A DNA stretch of 64,000 bases from Neoscytalidium dimidiatum (GCA_037367355.1 CM074696.1:186001-250000), one strand, 5' to 3'; shown: positions 47,534-59,247, numbered from the stretch's first letter. Translations and numbers: made by a program. The notes: a model not told the origin generated them from the sequence alone.

Positions 47534-47578
47534 CTGACTGACTGACTGACTGACTGACTGACTGACTGACTGACTGAC
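47534..47578. repeat. (CTGA)11 microsatellite
   Basis: Eleven perfect CTGA tetranucleotides, preceded by CTGG units, in the gene desert; the longest perfect short repeat in the window. Confidence 0.95.
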
Positions 47579-47840
47579 GGGTATGTACCTGATCTGAGCT
47601 GATCTGATGAACCACTGCTGCCCGCTTGCTCGTTCATTGCGGTTGCGACTTTGCGCGCACCAAACAAGCGCCCGTCGCGAGGCTGTCACGGACCAGGCCG
47701 CGCCGCGGGCTACTTGAGCCGCAAGTTTGTCAGCGCCCCATCTCATTTCTCGAGAGTTTCTTTTTCAGCCATTAATGAGAGTCTGTTTATAGCCCGCAAC
47801 ACTTTATTTTTTTTTTTCCTTTCCTGTTTAATTGCTGGAC

Positions 47841-47861
47841 TGGGCTGGGCTGGGCTGGGCT
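47841..47861. repeat. (GGGCT)4 short tandem repeat
   Basis: Four TGGGC/GGGCT pentamers in a row. Confidence 0.85.
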
Positions 47862-48880
47862 CGCCAGCTCATGGACCTGGTCAGGCGGGTGTTTTTTCTC
47901 GCCTCCCCTATTTTTTTGCTCGGGAAGCGCGCATCGCGGCGGGAACCTGTGCGTTGGCAACTCGCGATGCTCGCGTCGCCGCACCAAAAGTTGGTGGTTT
48001 ATGCAATTGCAGTGGGCCTCACGTCCTCCACTTGTGCACGACACCGTGGGGTGTTCGGGAGGGAAGCAGGGAGCGTGTAGGCCAGATCAGCAGTTGTCCT
48101 CGACAGCACAAAGGGAGATCTACCGGAGCGGTGTGGGTGTTTGCGCGTTTCAGTCCGGGGGCGGGAAGTTGTTTGCACGACAGATGTGGTGCTTCGACGT
48201 GGCATTGTGGAGACACCGGTCAGCGTCCCCCATCCTTCTTCACCAAGAGTTTTCGAGGCGGTATACCCCCACTCGAGTGGCACCCGTGAGGTGTTCTGCA
48301 GCTGCAAAGCCGCATGCCTTGCCTCCTGACACCTGCATACCCGTCCCTTGATGTTGCGAGGTGCTGACACGATAGGTCCGTCTCCGATATTACTTAGCGG
48401 TGCAACCTCGCCCGCTGTTTGCCTTGCCGCCAGCAGCGTGTTTCGCAAGTACACACTCCGCAGCGTTTCCAGCACCCTCGACAACTGCCGCCGCTTTGAA
48501 ATGAAGTCATCATGTTTGGAAGGAGCTGAGAGAGTGAAGGACGCAATGCCGACGGTGGAGCCGGCGTGTGAGGTTGACGCTGGCGTTTGGGGCGCCACAT
48601 GTCAGGAACGACGATTCATGCGCCGCGCGCCCGTCCAGCACCGCCAGGAACCACTTGAGAAAAAGATGCGCCGTTCTCCCTCCTCATTCGTGGCCTGGAA
48701 ACAATTCTTCCCTTTTTCACGCCTCGGCCCGCGGGTTGCCTTGTGGCTGCGTTTCCACTTCGTTGCCCGCGCCATGGTGTTGAAGCGTTAGCGAGATTCA
48801 ACAGGCCCTCGTCCGACGAGCCTCTTCATGCGCGTCACGGACGGCGAAGACGCCCGTCGCTCGATTAGCGGCCCCGGAGA

Positions 48881-50660
48881 ATCGACCTTCGGCTCCTTTC
48901 ATATATCAGAATCCAATCTGTTTCCGTGATTGTTTGGAAACCTTGTGCTGCACTTGATCGTGGGGTCTTCCGTCAGGCCGCGGCCATCCGCCTGGAAAGT
49001 TTGAAAAACGAAACCCTTCCCGCCTCGAATTCGTTTCCTCCGCCAATCTCTCGGAAACCTTGTCCGGAAAACACTCTCGGGGTTCCTGCTCATGCGAGGC
49101 CTTGAACGTTCCCTGCTCTGGAAATTTGGAGAAAGAGGTCGACGTTTATGCCGTGGTTCCCCCTTCCTGTCAGCCTTTATCCAACTCCAGCCGAGTATGT
49201 TTGCGATTGCAGGAGTTGCCTTAGCAGAGAGTGAGCCTCGCGCCACGCGTATACCACCGAACACCGACCGCAGGGCCTCGATACACTGCTGAGACATCCA
49301 GCATTCGTGGACGGATGCAGGCTTCGGCATGCGGTGACGACTGACTGCGGCGGTCTCGCGGCGACCCCGCCTTCCGAACAAACTCAACTTCCACCCTCCG
49401 CCCAACGGAACACCACGCTTCGTCCTACCGCTCTGATCTCTTCCCTCCGATCCGATTCTCACACCATGGCACGGCGGGCTTCTCTGACACGAATTGTTGC
49501 GTCGGAGAAACATTTTATCCCCATTACTCTCCGTTGCGACCATCGCAGTCTCAGCCGTCAGGAACATCAAACCGGCTCTGGTTGCCCAACGCCCGGAGAT
49601 TCGACGAGCCTCCGCCGTTATTTTGAAGGAGCGATCCCCCCGCCGCGGTTGCAATTACTGACGGAGTTCAGGGCCGAGAGAAAAGACAGAAAACGCTTCA
49701 GGTACATTCGCTTGCCGAGATTCTGGGCTCCCTTCGGCGAACGGCGCACGAATTTTCCTCCGTGACACCACCGAAAGATTCCCCGTCCATTCTGGCCTGA
49801 TCGTCCCTTTCATTCCGTGAGGCAGAATGGAGAGTGTGGCAGGAGAGAAAAGACCGGAAACTCCGCGAACGCCGAGGTTGCTGGAAGGAGTGAAGAGAGC
49901 AGGACCGAGTTCGGTCTGAGGAGAGCCTAAGGTTTCGCACTTCCTCTCCCTCGCGAAACCTGCTTCTTGCGGGAGAAGAGCGAGCTTGGTTTTTCCCTCA
50001 TCTTTCCCAGTTTTCCCCTCCTTCGTACTCGTTTTCTCGAACGTACGCAGCTTGCCCCTTCCTTTCTGGCCTTGGAACTGGACGCGACGATTTTGTCTCC
50101 ACCGGCGCCCGTTAGACTGGTTCCGCTTTGACAGCAATGTCAACCCGACCGCGGCGCAACACGATGCGCGCCGTGTCTTTCTTTTTTACCCCGCCGTCTG
50201 AAACTCCGGCAACGGGACCCGTCGGCGCCGTGAGCGCGGGTTTCTCTAACGCTCCCTGACGTTTTTCTTAATGTTCGCAACGCTGGTGACGTCGTTAGCG
50301 GAAACATCGAGCATCCGAAGGAAGAGAAAGACCGCGCCGCGGATCGGGCTGGACCTGGAACCCCGCCGGACGCAACGGAGACATGGTTACGGGTTTATCT
50401 ATCAGACGCTCCAAGTGAAAGACTTTCGTCTGCGTTGTTCATGCGCGAGATACGAACGGCGCGAAAGTGGGATTCTCGTGAAGTTTTGGAGACGTGAGCC
50501 GAGGAAGCGGAGCTACGGTTGCGCCGAAGGAGCTGCGCTGCTAATACGTCGCAACGCCGGCTTCTTGATCGTGATGGGCGCTGGTGGGAGATTTTTAGTG
50601 CTTACTTTCTGAGCAGCAGAGATCTTTCTCGCGGCCCTTTCTTTTCCCCATCCAATGTCT
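48881..50660. other. Stop-poor stretch without recognised gene
   Basis: On the minus strand one frame stays open from about 50187 to 48899 apart from a single TAA at 49657-49655, about 428 codons. Other long frames overlap on the plus strand (49307-49765, 50271-50612). The translation is rich in Arg, Gly, Ser and Pro, with no recognisable domain, signal peptide or membrane span. TA dinucleotides appear scarce, which by itself lowers stop frequency on all frames. It is left unannotated as a gene. Confidence 0.4.
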
Positions 50661-53259
50661 GAACTCACGAACAACTGACGCCCGTGTGCCTCGGCTTACG
50701 AGAAAGACCGAAACTCCCTAATTTCACAAAGCCGGAGAAGAGCCTTTTGGATTTTCTCCCCTGTGCTTGAGAGGCTAGAAATTCGCCATTCACGATTAGA
50801 AATGGGTCCGTCGAGCGTAGGAGCACAAGGAGTGAAAGAGGAGATCACTACATTGGAACTGCACAGAAATTGGTGACTTTTATCCCTGGTGAGCTGATGT
50901 TTTCAAGTGTAGGCCTGAAGTTTGAGTCCTGGGTTTACTCTTCACAGATAGTTGTAGCTCGCAGTTTCGAATGACCTGCCGTCGTAGATGGACGATGTTC
51001 TCTGCTTTCGTATGTCATTGGCTGACTTACCAGAATCCCTGCGACACTTTGATACTGTACAATTTCACAAGAGGTTACGAATTCGACTAATATTCTTTCC
51101 TGGCCTCGAGCTCACGATCAGATGTCGAAACGGACTTGTGAACGACGTCTCTCACGCTTTGTGATACGGCTTGGGGAATATGGCGGCGGGAGCATTGGCT
51201 AGAATTTTGTACCGAGGAAATACTCGGCTCATTGCAGCCGTGTTCTGGTGCCCTTCCACGTCAGGAGAGGCACTGTGATTTTTGACGGCCCCGGGGCTTC
51301 TCCACGATTGATTCCAGGGACTGGAGTCAAGGATGCTGCCGCGGAGAATTCTTGTCTACCCGGACGATATTCCACGAAACTAGATCCCGGAAGATATATT
51401 TTCGCTCCTTTCCAGAACGGACTGCGTAGCGGTGGAATTTAGACAGGTGTGAGAGCATCGCCGTGAGCGGAAGTTACTTCGTGACCTAGGTATGGTAATG
51501 CCAGCATCAAGGCGGAGAATAAGAGCATTAGGACGCAGTTAAATAATTGAACAAATGGTTATGAACAGGGGAAAAAAGAAGAGGACATTGGATGGATTAC
51601 TTTCACCCTCTAATAACAGGATATCAATCCAGGATGCAACGTCAGATCAGGTTAGCTGTTTGCCAGAAGGACTTTGCAAGTCAATCATTTCCGTCAACAT
51701 TAGACAATCTGTGAATTTGACAAAGGCTATTCAGTGGAATGCCCTTGAAACGTATAGTCAAAGAGTTCTTTGAAAACCCATACAAACCAGAAAAATTCGA
51801 AATTAATATCGGAGGATTTTGTTTTGCTCGTTGGGGTGGCTTTTCAATGGCCACCCTTGTTAAAAAGTGATTGGTTCTATTCTTTAGCTTTCCGCAACCC
51901 ATTTTAAGTGTCGATGACTGCTGCGTGCTTGCTAATTCACTTATATCGGATACATACATCTAAATCTTTTCATGTAAAAGCTGAAATTCCTTTATTGCTC
52001 CATCATAAAGGCTTGAATGGCAGTACGACACTAATCTAACCTCCCTGGCAGCATTACTATTGAGACTTAGAGATCGGCAAGTGCAGATCTTACTTACAGA
52101 GCCTCTTTTCCAGATAGGAGGTTTAAGAGGGTGGGTGGGTGTGTTGCTTGAAAACTCTTCCGTTGTAGGCTTCCGTATAGAGCGCCGAGATTTGAGTCTC
52201 TCAGGGACGCTTGGCGAGGCTACAGGTTAGGTGAATACGACGATGCTAAGTAATTATCCGCCTACCAGTCGCACTGTCCGATGAAGGCGGATAATGGACA
52301 CTGTGCAGTCATGCATTCTCTTCTGCCATACAATAAAATTGAAAAGGGAAGAAGGACGGAACTTGGATTATTGGACATTAAACATTTTACGTTCAAATAG
52401 GCGAGAAATGGGAACTTTCTTCAGGCCACATATTATGCTAGTTATGATATTCCCCGTGGATAAAAAACTGCTCTTTAGGTGTATCATATGCATAGGTCAG
52501 TAGAGCGAAGACGCGAAGATATTAGTAGTGTTAAACTGGAAGCTGAATACTTCAACTTACCTGATATACACCCTCCCGCAGTTACATTGAAGGAGCTCTC
52601 AACTCATCTGTTGGTATTTCAGCAATACTGTCAGAAGAGGCAATGATTACTGGCCGTGAAACATCTCACCATGGCGTTTTGGTGACTCTGTAACGACGAG
52701 AGGCTGTACAAACGTATCTGTGCTGTACTCAAACTTTACAAGAACCTTCGTTCGTGGGAAGGTTATTCCATTTTCTGTGTTGAAAATTGGTGAATTCTTA
52801 GGACTACTCTCGTGATGCAGAATACTTATGCTCTTCAAGAATTAGCCAGAGTGAGGGGTAGGCTGAAATATACCAGAAAAGTGGCATCTTATATTCTCTC
52901 GTTCTGCTTGAAGGCTGTACGCAATCAGGGCTATTGGGAGAGGCACATCTTTTCCTCAGTGAGTATTGGAGTAGAGAGGTAGACCTCGAGTAGTTCAGCT
53001 GATTCCTGCCCCGTTTCTCGAAAGTCCCAGTTCTTTCTGATGGAGTCTTGAAAGAAGCATGATGATCAAGCAAGTATTGTATATTTGCATTGGTGCATGA
53101 CTTGTGTTTGCAATATGTTACAGCTTGTCTTGCCCGCTGGACTAGAAAATCAGCTATTGTACATCCAATTGGCACATGTCCTTCGTCTCAATTGTCAACC
53201 TTGCTGAACGGCCGACATTCAATCTGCCTTTCCCTCAACCATTCCACGCATACTCGACC
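50661..53259. other. AT-richer intergenic region before the MidA-type gene
   Basis: About 2.6 kb with GC falling again to around 40-45% from 51.5 kb. Short frames only, none recognised. The right end holds the 3' region of the methyltransferase gene. Confidence 0.45.
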
Positions 53260-55046
53260 TCACACCCCGACATCGCCTCCAAAACCCACCGGCCTCCGCC
53301 CCGGCTTCTCCGGGAAATGCGGCACCACCGCCAGCGCCTTGTACAACCTGCCCATCCCATTCGGGCCCCTGTCCACCAGCCTCTTCACGCCCTTCTCGAT
53401 CCGCTCTTTCACCTCCTCCCCTTCCCCGCCGTCCTTCCCCGCCCGCTTCGCCAGCATCCGCGCCCTCTCCCGCACGCCCATTCCTTCCAACCACGCCGCC
53501 TGCTCCACCGGCCCGTGCACCTCGACGCCGGGGCTCGCGTTGATGGCGGCCTCGGCCAGCGCGACGAAATCGACGTCGGCGCTGACGTCGACGGCGCCGG
53601 GCGCCGCGAGCGGGCTGACGGCGCGGTGCCGCATGATGCCGCGCAGGCTGTTCGTCGGCACCGTGTCGAGCGGGCCGTAGTCGAGGATCAGCGCGGCGCC
53701 GCTGGGGGTGGGCTTCGTGCTCGGCGTCGCGGCCGGGTCGGGCGGGGCGGCGCCGAGCGCGGGCTTCTTCTGCGGCGTCACCGGCGCGCCGCCGATGCGC
53801 GTCGCGAAGTCGGAGGCGTAGGCGAGCGATTCGGGCGAGATTTCGATCACGGAGCCGGGCCGCTGCAGCAGCGCGGCGTAGCGCGGAGACGTGTGCGGTA
53901 GGTACATGCTGTGTGGCGTTGGGCCCTTGGATTGCACGAGCTGGAAGTCTGGGACGGGCGAGTCGGCGCGGAGGGTGTGCGGTGTGTTGAGGGTCGTGTG
54001 GGTGGAGTTCGGGGGCACGGGGGAGACGAGAAGTTCGCGCCATTCGTTGACTTTTTGCGGGCGATGGGCTTGCTGGCGGGCGGCGGCGGCGGCGATGGCG
54101 GCCGGGTTGGTGAGGTCGGCTGGCGGGTCGGGCGTGGGTGGAGTGGTGGCGGAGGCTGGGGGAGGAGCGACGCTTTCGAAGATATGGATGGGGAGGGCAT
54201 CGAAGAATTCGTGGGCGACGATGAAGGGGGTTTTGGTGACGTCTGAGTATTGTTATTTTGAGTTCGTTATAAAAGAGTCGTGTGTGGAATATACCTTGAG
54301 GAACAAGACGGATATCCTCAGACCAGATGATTTTGAGATTGGAGTATTTGCTGGTGCTCTCATGGCCGATGTCCGTCTCTTTCAACGGAGCATCTCCGCA
54401 AAGTAGCCTGTGCTGAGCAGCGCGCAGCGTTGGACTTGCTTCGATCAAGTAGACAGTCTCAATCGCCGACGCCATTGACTTGAAATTTCTTATGGCCTGG
54501 AACATGGCGTGAGCATTCGAACCTCTGTCCATAACAATTGGGACGTACCCGCAGCATGTCGTCCATCAATGTACCTCTTCCCGGCCCGACCTCAACCAGC
54601 TGGACTCCGGAGCTCTGCCTCCCTTGGATCATCCATTCTGCGACGAACCATAGACCCACAAGCTCTCCAAATATCTGAGAAATCTCCGGAGAGGTGATGA
54701 AGTCTCCTTTTTGGCCGAATTGGTCTCCGCCACCGGGTCGCGAGGTATAGTAGCCGCCGTCCGGAGAGGTAAGCACTTGGCGCATGTAGGCCGCTACAGG
54801 AACAGGACCGGTGGTCTTGAGAAATTCAGTATCCAGTCAAACGGTGTATGTAGAGACTTGGAAGTCAGCACTCACGGTAATGGCTTCAGTCAGTGTCTTT
54901 GCCAGCGGCGTCGACCACTTCCGACCTTCAGTCGTCGAACTGGTGGACGACCATCTTGCTGCGAGACAGCTACTTCGGGTTGCGTAGAGCTGGTGAGATA
55001 TAGTGCGACTCAGGATACGCGATGATAACCTCGCACACGGGCGCAT
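53260..55046 (-). CDS. NDUFAF7/MidA-type protein arginine methyltransferase
   Basis: Mitochondrial SAM-dependent methyltransferase; the human member dimethylates an arginine of complex I subunit NDUFS2 during assembly. Exons 55046-54876, 54815-54549, 54496-54295 and 54242-53260 encode 540 aa. The N-terminus (MRPCARLSSRILSRTISHQ) is Arg/Ser-rich without acids, as in mitochondrial presequences. Family signatures: GPVPVAAYMRQVLTSPDGGYYT, GDFITSPEISQIFGELVGLW, and the SAM loop VEVGPGRGTLMDDMLR at 131-146; then VYLIEASPTLR, and FIVAHEFFDALPIHIFE in exon 4. The C-terminal block GALILDYG with RGIMRH is also present. Introns are 60, 52, 52 and 52 nt class and in phase. An extra Ala/Pro-rich insert after FDALP and another before LDYG lengthen it. 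Head-to-head with the CDK11-type gene. Confidence 0.93.
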
Positions 55047-55245
55047 GTTGGCGGGGAAGCGTTGCGGAGAGTCGCGGTTGCGGGCATGGCGGCGGAGGTG
55101 GTTGCGGCGAGCTTCGAAAGTTTCCCGCGCCGCCGGAGGAGCTCCAAACACCACCGACATCATCGCCAACCCACATCCTCCGACTCCCCGCGCCTCCACG
55201 CTCGGTTCCCCCCGCATACGCTCGCCTCCACCCGGTCAATTCGCC
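55047..55245. promoter_or_regulatory. Bidirectional promoter region of MidA-type and CDK11-type genes
   Basis: The two divergent ATGs are 199 bp apart. The interval is GC-rich, without an obvious TATA box. Both transcripts must start inside it or overlap. Confidence 0.5.
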
Positions 55246-56770
55246 ATGGCTGGCAGATCGCGATGGGCTGACGAAGAGGAGGATGCCGAGATCGAGGCCC
55301 AGCGCAAGCGCGAGAAGGAGGAAAAGAAGCGGGCAAAGGCTGAGAAGCAGCGCAAGCTCGAGGAACAGCAACGCCAGGCCGAGGAGCGTCGCAAAGCTGA
55401 GCGGGAAGCTGCTGCCACCGACCAGGACCGCCCGGCCAAGAGAAGGAGAGTGTCACCGCCCGGCGAGGGAGACGACAACAACACGCAGCAAGAGAAACCG
55501 CGTCGCCTGCTACGCTTTGTCGCGCCAGAGTGGGGTCCGTGTCGTCGGGTGGACAATTTCGAGACGTTGAATCACATTGAGGAGGGCTCTTATGGCTGGG
55601 TGTCGCGTGCCCGTGAAACAGCTACTGGCGAGATCGTGGCGTTGAAGAAGCTGAAGATGGAGAACTTGAATGACGGCTTTCCCGTCACCGCGCTGCGCGA
55701 GATCCAGACGCTGAAGGAGTCTCGCCAGCACCGCCATATCGTCGACTTAAGAGAAGTCGTTGTTGGTAACACTCTAAATGACGTTTACCTGGTTATGGAC
55801 TTTCTTGAGCACGACCTCAAGACGCTGCAAGAAGACATGGCCGAACCATTTCTGCCTTCTGAGGTCAAGACGCTGATGCTGCAATTGACTTCCGCGGTTG
55901 GCTTTCTACACGACCACTGGATATTACACGTACACATCTTCATCCTATCCTCCCTGAACACTGCTAATTTACCCCCAGCGAGACCTCAAGACATCCAATA
56001 TCCTCATGAACAACCGCGGCGAGATCAAGATCGCTGACTTCGGCATGGCCCGCTTTGTCGGCGACCCTACTCCGCCCGACCTCACCCAGTTAGTCGTAAC
56101 TCTCTGGTACCGTGCGCCGGAGCTGCTCCTCGGCGCCAAGGAGTACGACAGCGCTATCGACATGTGGAGCGTAGGCTGCATATTCGGCGAACTCCTAACC
56201 AAAGAGCCTCTCCTGCAAGGCAAAAACGAGGTCGACGAGCTGTCCAAGGCAAGTCCCACCAACCCGCTCCGTCCCCACAGTCCTTCAAAGGCCTCCGCCC
56301 ACCGACTAACCCCCAGCCCTTTCTCCCAGATCTTCGAGCTCTGCGGCCTCCCTACCGAAACGACCTGGCCCTCCTTCCGCCGCCTCCCCAACGCCAAGTC
56401 CCTCCGCCTCCCGCGCGTCCCGCACCCGCAGTCCACGACCTCCCTCATCCGCGCCAAGTTCCCCCTCCTCACCACCGCCGGCGCCAAGCTCCTCGCCTCC
56501 CTCCTCGCACTCAACCCAGCCTCGCGCCCGTCCGCTGCCGACGTCCTCAAGGATCCGTATTTCACCGAGAATCCGAAGCCCAAGCGGACCGAGATGTTCC
56601 CGACGTTTCCCAGCAAGGCGGGACAGGAGAGGAGGAGAAAGAGGGCGAGTCCGAGGGCCCCGGAGAGGGGACAGGCGCCGGGGCTTGGTGGAGGCAAGGA
56701 GGTGGACTTCTCGGGGATTTTTGCGGGTAGGGAAGAGGGCGGGGCGGGGTTTAGTCTGAAGCTGGTGTAG
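55246..56770 (+). CDS. cdk11: CDK11/PITSLRE-type cyclin-dependent kinase
   Basis: Cyclin-L-dependent kinase family acting in transcription and pre-mRNA splicing. Exons 55246-55929, 55979-56248 and 56330-56770 encode 464 aa. Residues 10-60 are a charged Glu/Lys/Arg coiled-coil-like stretch; KRRR at 65-68 is a likely nuclear signal. The kinase domain begins near 104: Gly loop IEEGSYGWV (111-119), catalytic lysine in VALKK, and the signature helix PVTALRE (146-152) where CDK11 has PITSLRE. HRD is at 228-230, DFG at 248-250, and LWYRAPELLLG with the activation-loop Thr follows. The tail after the kinase is basic. The first intron is 49 nt. The second (56249-56329) is a GC-AG intron with donor GCAAGT and ACTAAC branch; it is 81 nt with no stop, so retention would insert 27 residues before IFELCG. 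Confidence 0.94.
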
Positions 56771-57291
56771 ATGTGTGGATATCGATTGGCTATCCGATGC
56801 AAGGACGTTTATGAGGGCCGGTTAAGATGAAGGTGAAAAGACCTATGAGATAGAAGAGAGCTTTGGATGGGTTTTAGAGAGGGAACGGCGATGAAGAACG
56901 AATGATAGAAACATGATACCACTGCTGAGAGAACATATAATTTTTTTGTTCACTCAGCCTATTGAACACGAATATTTCACTGGCGGCGAAGGCGTAGGAA
57001 CTTTGCTTTATCGTACAATCGGGAAGCGTCTGGCTGAACGTGGCGAGCCAGATACGGAGGAGGCTGCCTAGTGGCTGATGGGAAGCGCTCCCATTGGTGC
57101 ATCCTGTGAAATGAGCGCATTCACAGAAATCTTCAGCCTTGCTTAAAGCCATATGAAGGCAGCTTCGGTCCACTGGATCTTCCCTGAGCCGTTTACAACC
57201 CTCAAAATTGCAGCTTTCGAGTCTTTAAAGTGAGAGTGAAGCCTACCTTGTGTTCTCTATTACCTCACTCAGCACATTTGATGCAACAAAA
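56771..57291. other. Intergenic region between CDK11-type and HET genes
   Basis: About 520 bp: 3' region of the kinase gene and promoter of the HET gene. No gene seen. Confidence 0.55.
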
Positions 57292-59247
57292 ATGTGTCAA
57301 AACACTGTCCGATCGTACGAGTATCTTCCTCTTGATACGCATTTCATTCGAGTCGTATCCATCCAGCCTGGGGGGTTCAACGCTCGTATCGGTCTTGAAA
57401 TATCACACATCAGCCTCATCGCCAACAGTGCGGAAGAAGGCAGCAACTCCCAGGAGCTACTCCAGATTGGAGAAGATACAGTCGAGCCGCCACTCACAGA
57501 AAAGCTGCTCGACTTCGAAGCGCTGTCATATCACTGGGGTAATGAAGGTGCCAACGTATCCATCTTGTTGAACGATTGCGATTTCAAAGTCTCGCCAAGC
57601 CTGGAATCTATATTTCGTTACCTCCGCGCCGTCGACATGGTGCGGTCGATCTGGGTTGACGCGATATGTATAGATCAGAAAAATCCGGACGAGAAAAAGT
57701 CTCAGATCCCTGACATGCACGTCATATATGAGCAAGCGCGAAGAGTCATTGTCTGGTTGGGCGATCCATCTGCCGACAGCCACCTCGCCATGCGGTACGT
57801 CCGTGACGTCCACGCGCCGGTCGAGCCCGGCAAGGAGGACCAGATCTGCGACGACGTTGCGCACACCGAATGGCCCCTGAGCTATCTGGCCACCGCTCCC
57901 CTCAGCCAGATGGACCTCGAGTGCCTCACGGGCTTCTACAAGCTTTTGAGGAGACCTTGGTGGTACCGCGCTTGGATTGTTCAAGAGATGAGCCAAGCAC
58001 GGGAGATGGTTGTGCAGTGTGGCAGCGAGACGGTCAGTTTCTCGCAGATGAAGGTTGCGTTGCAAATAAATAGGAGAATACATCCGGCCTTTATACTCTA
58101 CGCTGACGTCGTTAGTAAAGTAAAGGCCGAAAGTACGACTCTGAAGGACGACTGGACTGCCGATGCCATCAACAACGCATTGAATCTCGAATATTGCCGG
58201 AGAGTGATCCTGAAAAGACGATCAGGCAGAGGATACGGTGATGGGTCCTCAGCAATGGATGTGTCATGGTCTTTGTGGTCAACCCGTGCGCGTGGCTGCC
58301 AGAAAAAGCATGATCGGACCTTTTCGGTTCTGGGTATTGCGGGCAAGGCTTTCCGGGATCGTGTTGAGTACTCGTATGAGAAGGTCATCGAAGAGCATAA
58401 CCGAGATACGGTAAGGTGGTTCATCGCCGCGACGAACTCTCTCGACATAATTCTACATTCGCAACACAGTAAATGGTTGACGCAAAGCTCTTCATGGGCC
58501 CCTGACTGGGACAGACCGGAACGCGCAGGGGTATTCCACCTCAACAAGCAGTCCCTAAAGAAACCGATCAACCTTACCCTCGGAGATGTCTACACGCCGG
58601 AAGGAACAAGCAAACTGCGCGTGAAAGGACGCGTCCTGGGAGAGATATCCGCAACCATGCTTGAAGTCGATCGTCTCGTACCGCGAGATTTTCACATCAA
58701 CGCCAAAACCATGCCTGTGACAGCATTGGCTGATCCAAATACACTAGTATCTGAAAGGAGGAGATGGTGGGTGTTCAAACCTGAGTACGGGACCGGAGGG
58801 ATGTTCCGCGATGCTCTAGATCGGCTGCCTGCTTCTGACAATCTGTGGACGATGCACTTGGAACTGTTCCTCACCGAGTTCGCTGCACTTTTCGGTGGCG
58901 AAGATACCTCATATCTGGTTTCCACGCAACTCAGGGGTCTGAATAGCAATATGCCAGTCATAACGGATGAGCAACGATTCCGAGACTTTGAGCAATTCTG
59001 GGAACTACTTGAGTATCTTTTGATGAGCAGGACTATTTGCAAAATGGCGGATGCCCGTTTAATGGTTGCTCCTGATTTTGCCTGTGTTGGAGATGTGGTC
59101 GCTGTCGTGGCAGGCTGTTCGAATCCAGTTGTGCTAAGGAGGCATCGGAATGATGGAAGCTTCACTTTTATAGGCGATGCACACGTGTTGGGCGTACGCG
59201 AGGCAGAAACCAGCCGTGAAAGGCTGGACTGGTTCGAAATCCACTGA
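57292..59247 (+). CDS. HET-domain (heterokaryon incompatibility) protein
   Basis: Single-exon gene, 651 aa. The frame is open slightly farther upstream, but the first ATG is at 57292. HET domain at about 75-230: FEALSYHWG (motif 1), then SIFRYLRAVDMVRSIWVDAICIDQ and the IYEQARRVIVWLGD segment, followed by PWWYRAWIVQEM. This domain can trigger regulated cell death on fusion with an incompatible strain, and it also occurs in many proteins of unknown role. The remaining 420 residues carry no recognisable NACHT, WD40 or ankyrin repeats, which is the common short HET-protein layout. The region FSVLGIAG, with HNRDTVRWFIAAT, matches the usual downstream segment of such proteins. No stop, frameshift or intron is seen, so the gene appears intact. 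Confidence 0.92.
   Translation: MCQNTVRSYEYLPLDTHFIRVVSIQPGGFNARIGLEISHISLIANSAEEGSNSQELLQIGEDTVEPPLTEKLLDFEALSYHWGNEGANVSILLNDCDFKVSPSLESIFRYLRAVDMVRSIWVDAICIDQKNPDEKKSQIPDMHVIYEQARRVIVWLGDPSADSHLAMRYVRDVHAPVEPGKEDQICDDVAHTEWPLSYLATAPLSQMDLECLTGFYKLLRRPWWYRAWIVQEMSQAREMVVQCGSETVSFSQMKVALQINRRIHPAFILYADVVSKVKAESTTLKDDWTADAINNALNLEYCRRVILKRRSGRGYGDGSSAMDVSWSLWSTRARGCQKKHDRTFSVLGIAGKAFRDRVEYSYEKVIEEHNRDTVRWFIAATNSLDIILHSQHSKWLTQSSSWAPDWDRPERAGVFHLNKQSLKKPINLTLGDVYTPEGTSKLRVKGRVLGEISATMLEVDRLVPRDFHINAKTMPVTALADPNTLVSERRRWWVFKPEYGTGGMFRDALDRLPASDNLWTMHLELFLTEFAALFGGEDTSYLVSTQLRGLNSNMPVITDEQRFRDFEQFWELLEYLLMSRTICKMADARLMVAPDFACVGDVVAVVAGCSNPVVLRRHRNDGSFTFIGDAHVLGVREAETSRERLDWFEIH

Larger units (their letters stand above)
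44804..48880. other. GC-rich gene desert, middle part
   Basis: About 4.1 kb upstream of the acidic-protein gene with GC near 60% and few TA steps. Contains (CTG)8, (CTGA)11 and (GGGCT)4 repeats, listed separately, and a T-run near 47805-47817. Open frames of 200-260 codons overlap on both strands (for example 44880-45662 and 47651-48289), without domains. A CT-rich leader and a possible untranslated-region intron (about 44897-44841 on the minus strand) may belong to the acidic-protein gene. Confidence 0.45.

Noticed and set aside
55969..56802. 277-codon frame antisense to the CDK11-type kinase
   Set aside because: It crosses the kinase catalytic exons and a supported intron; no independent evidence.
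57250..57291. Upstream extension of the HET protein by 14 residues
   Set aside because: It would begin at GTG; the first in-frame ATG is at 57292.
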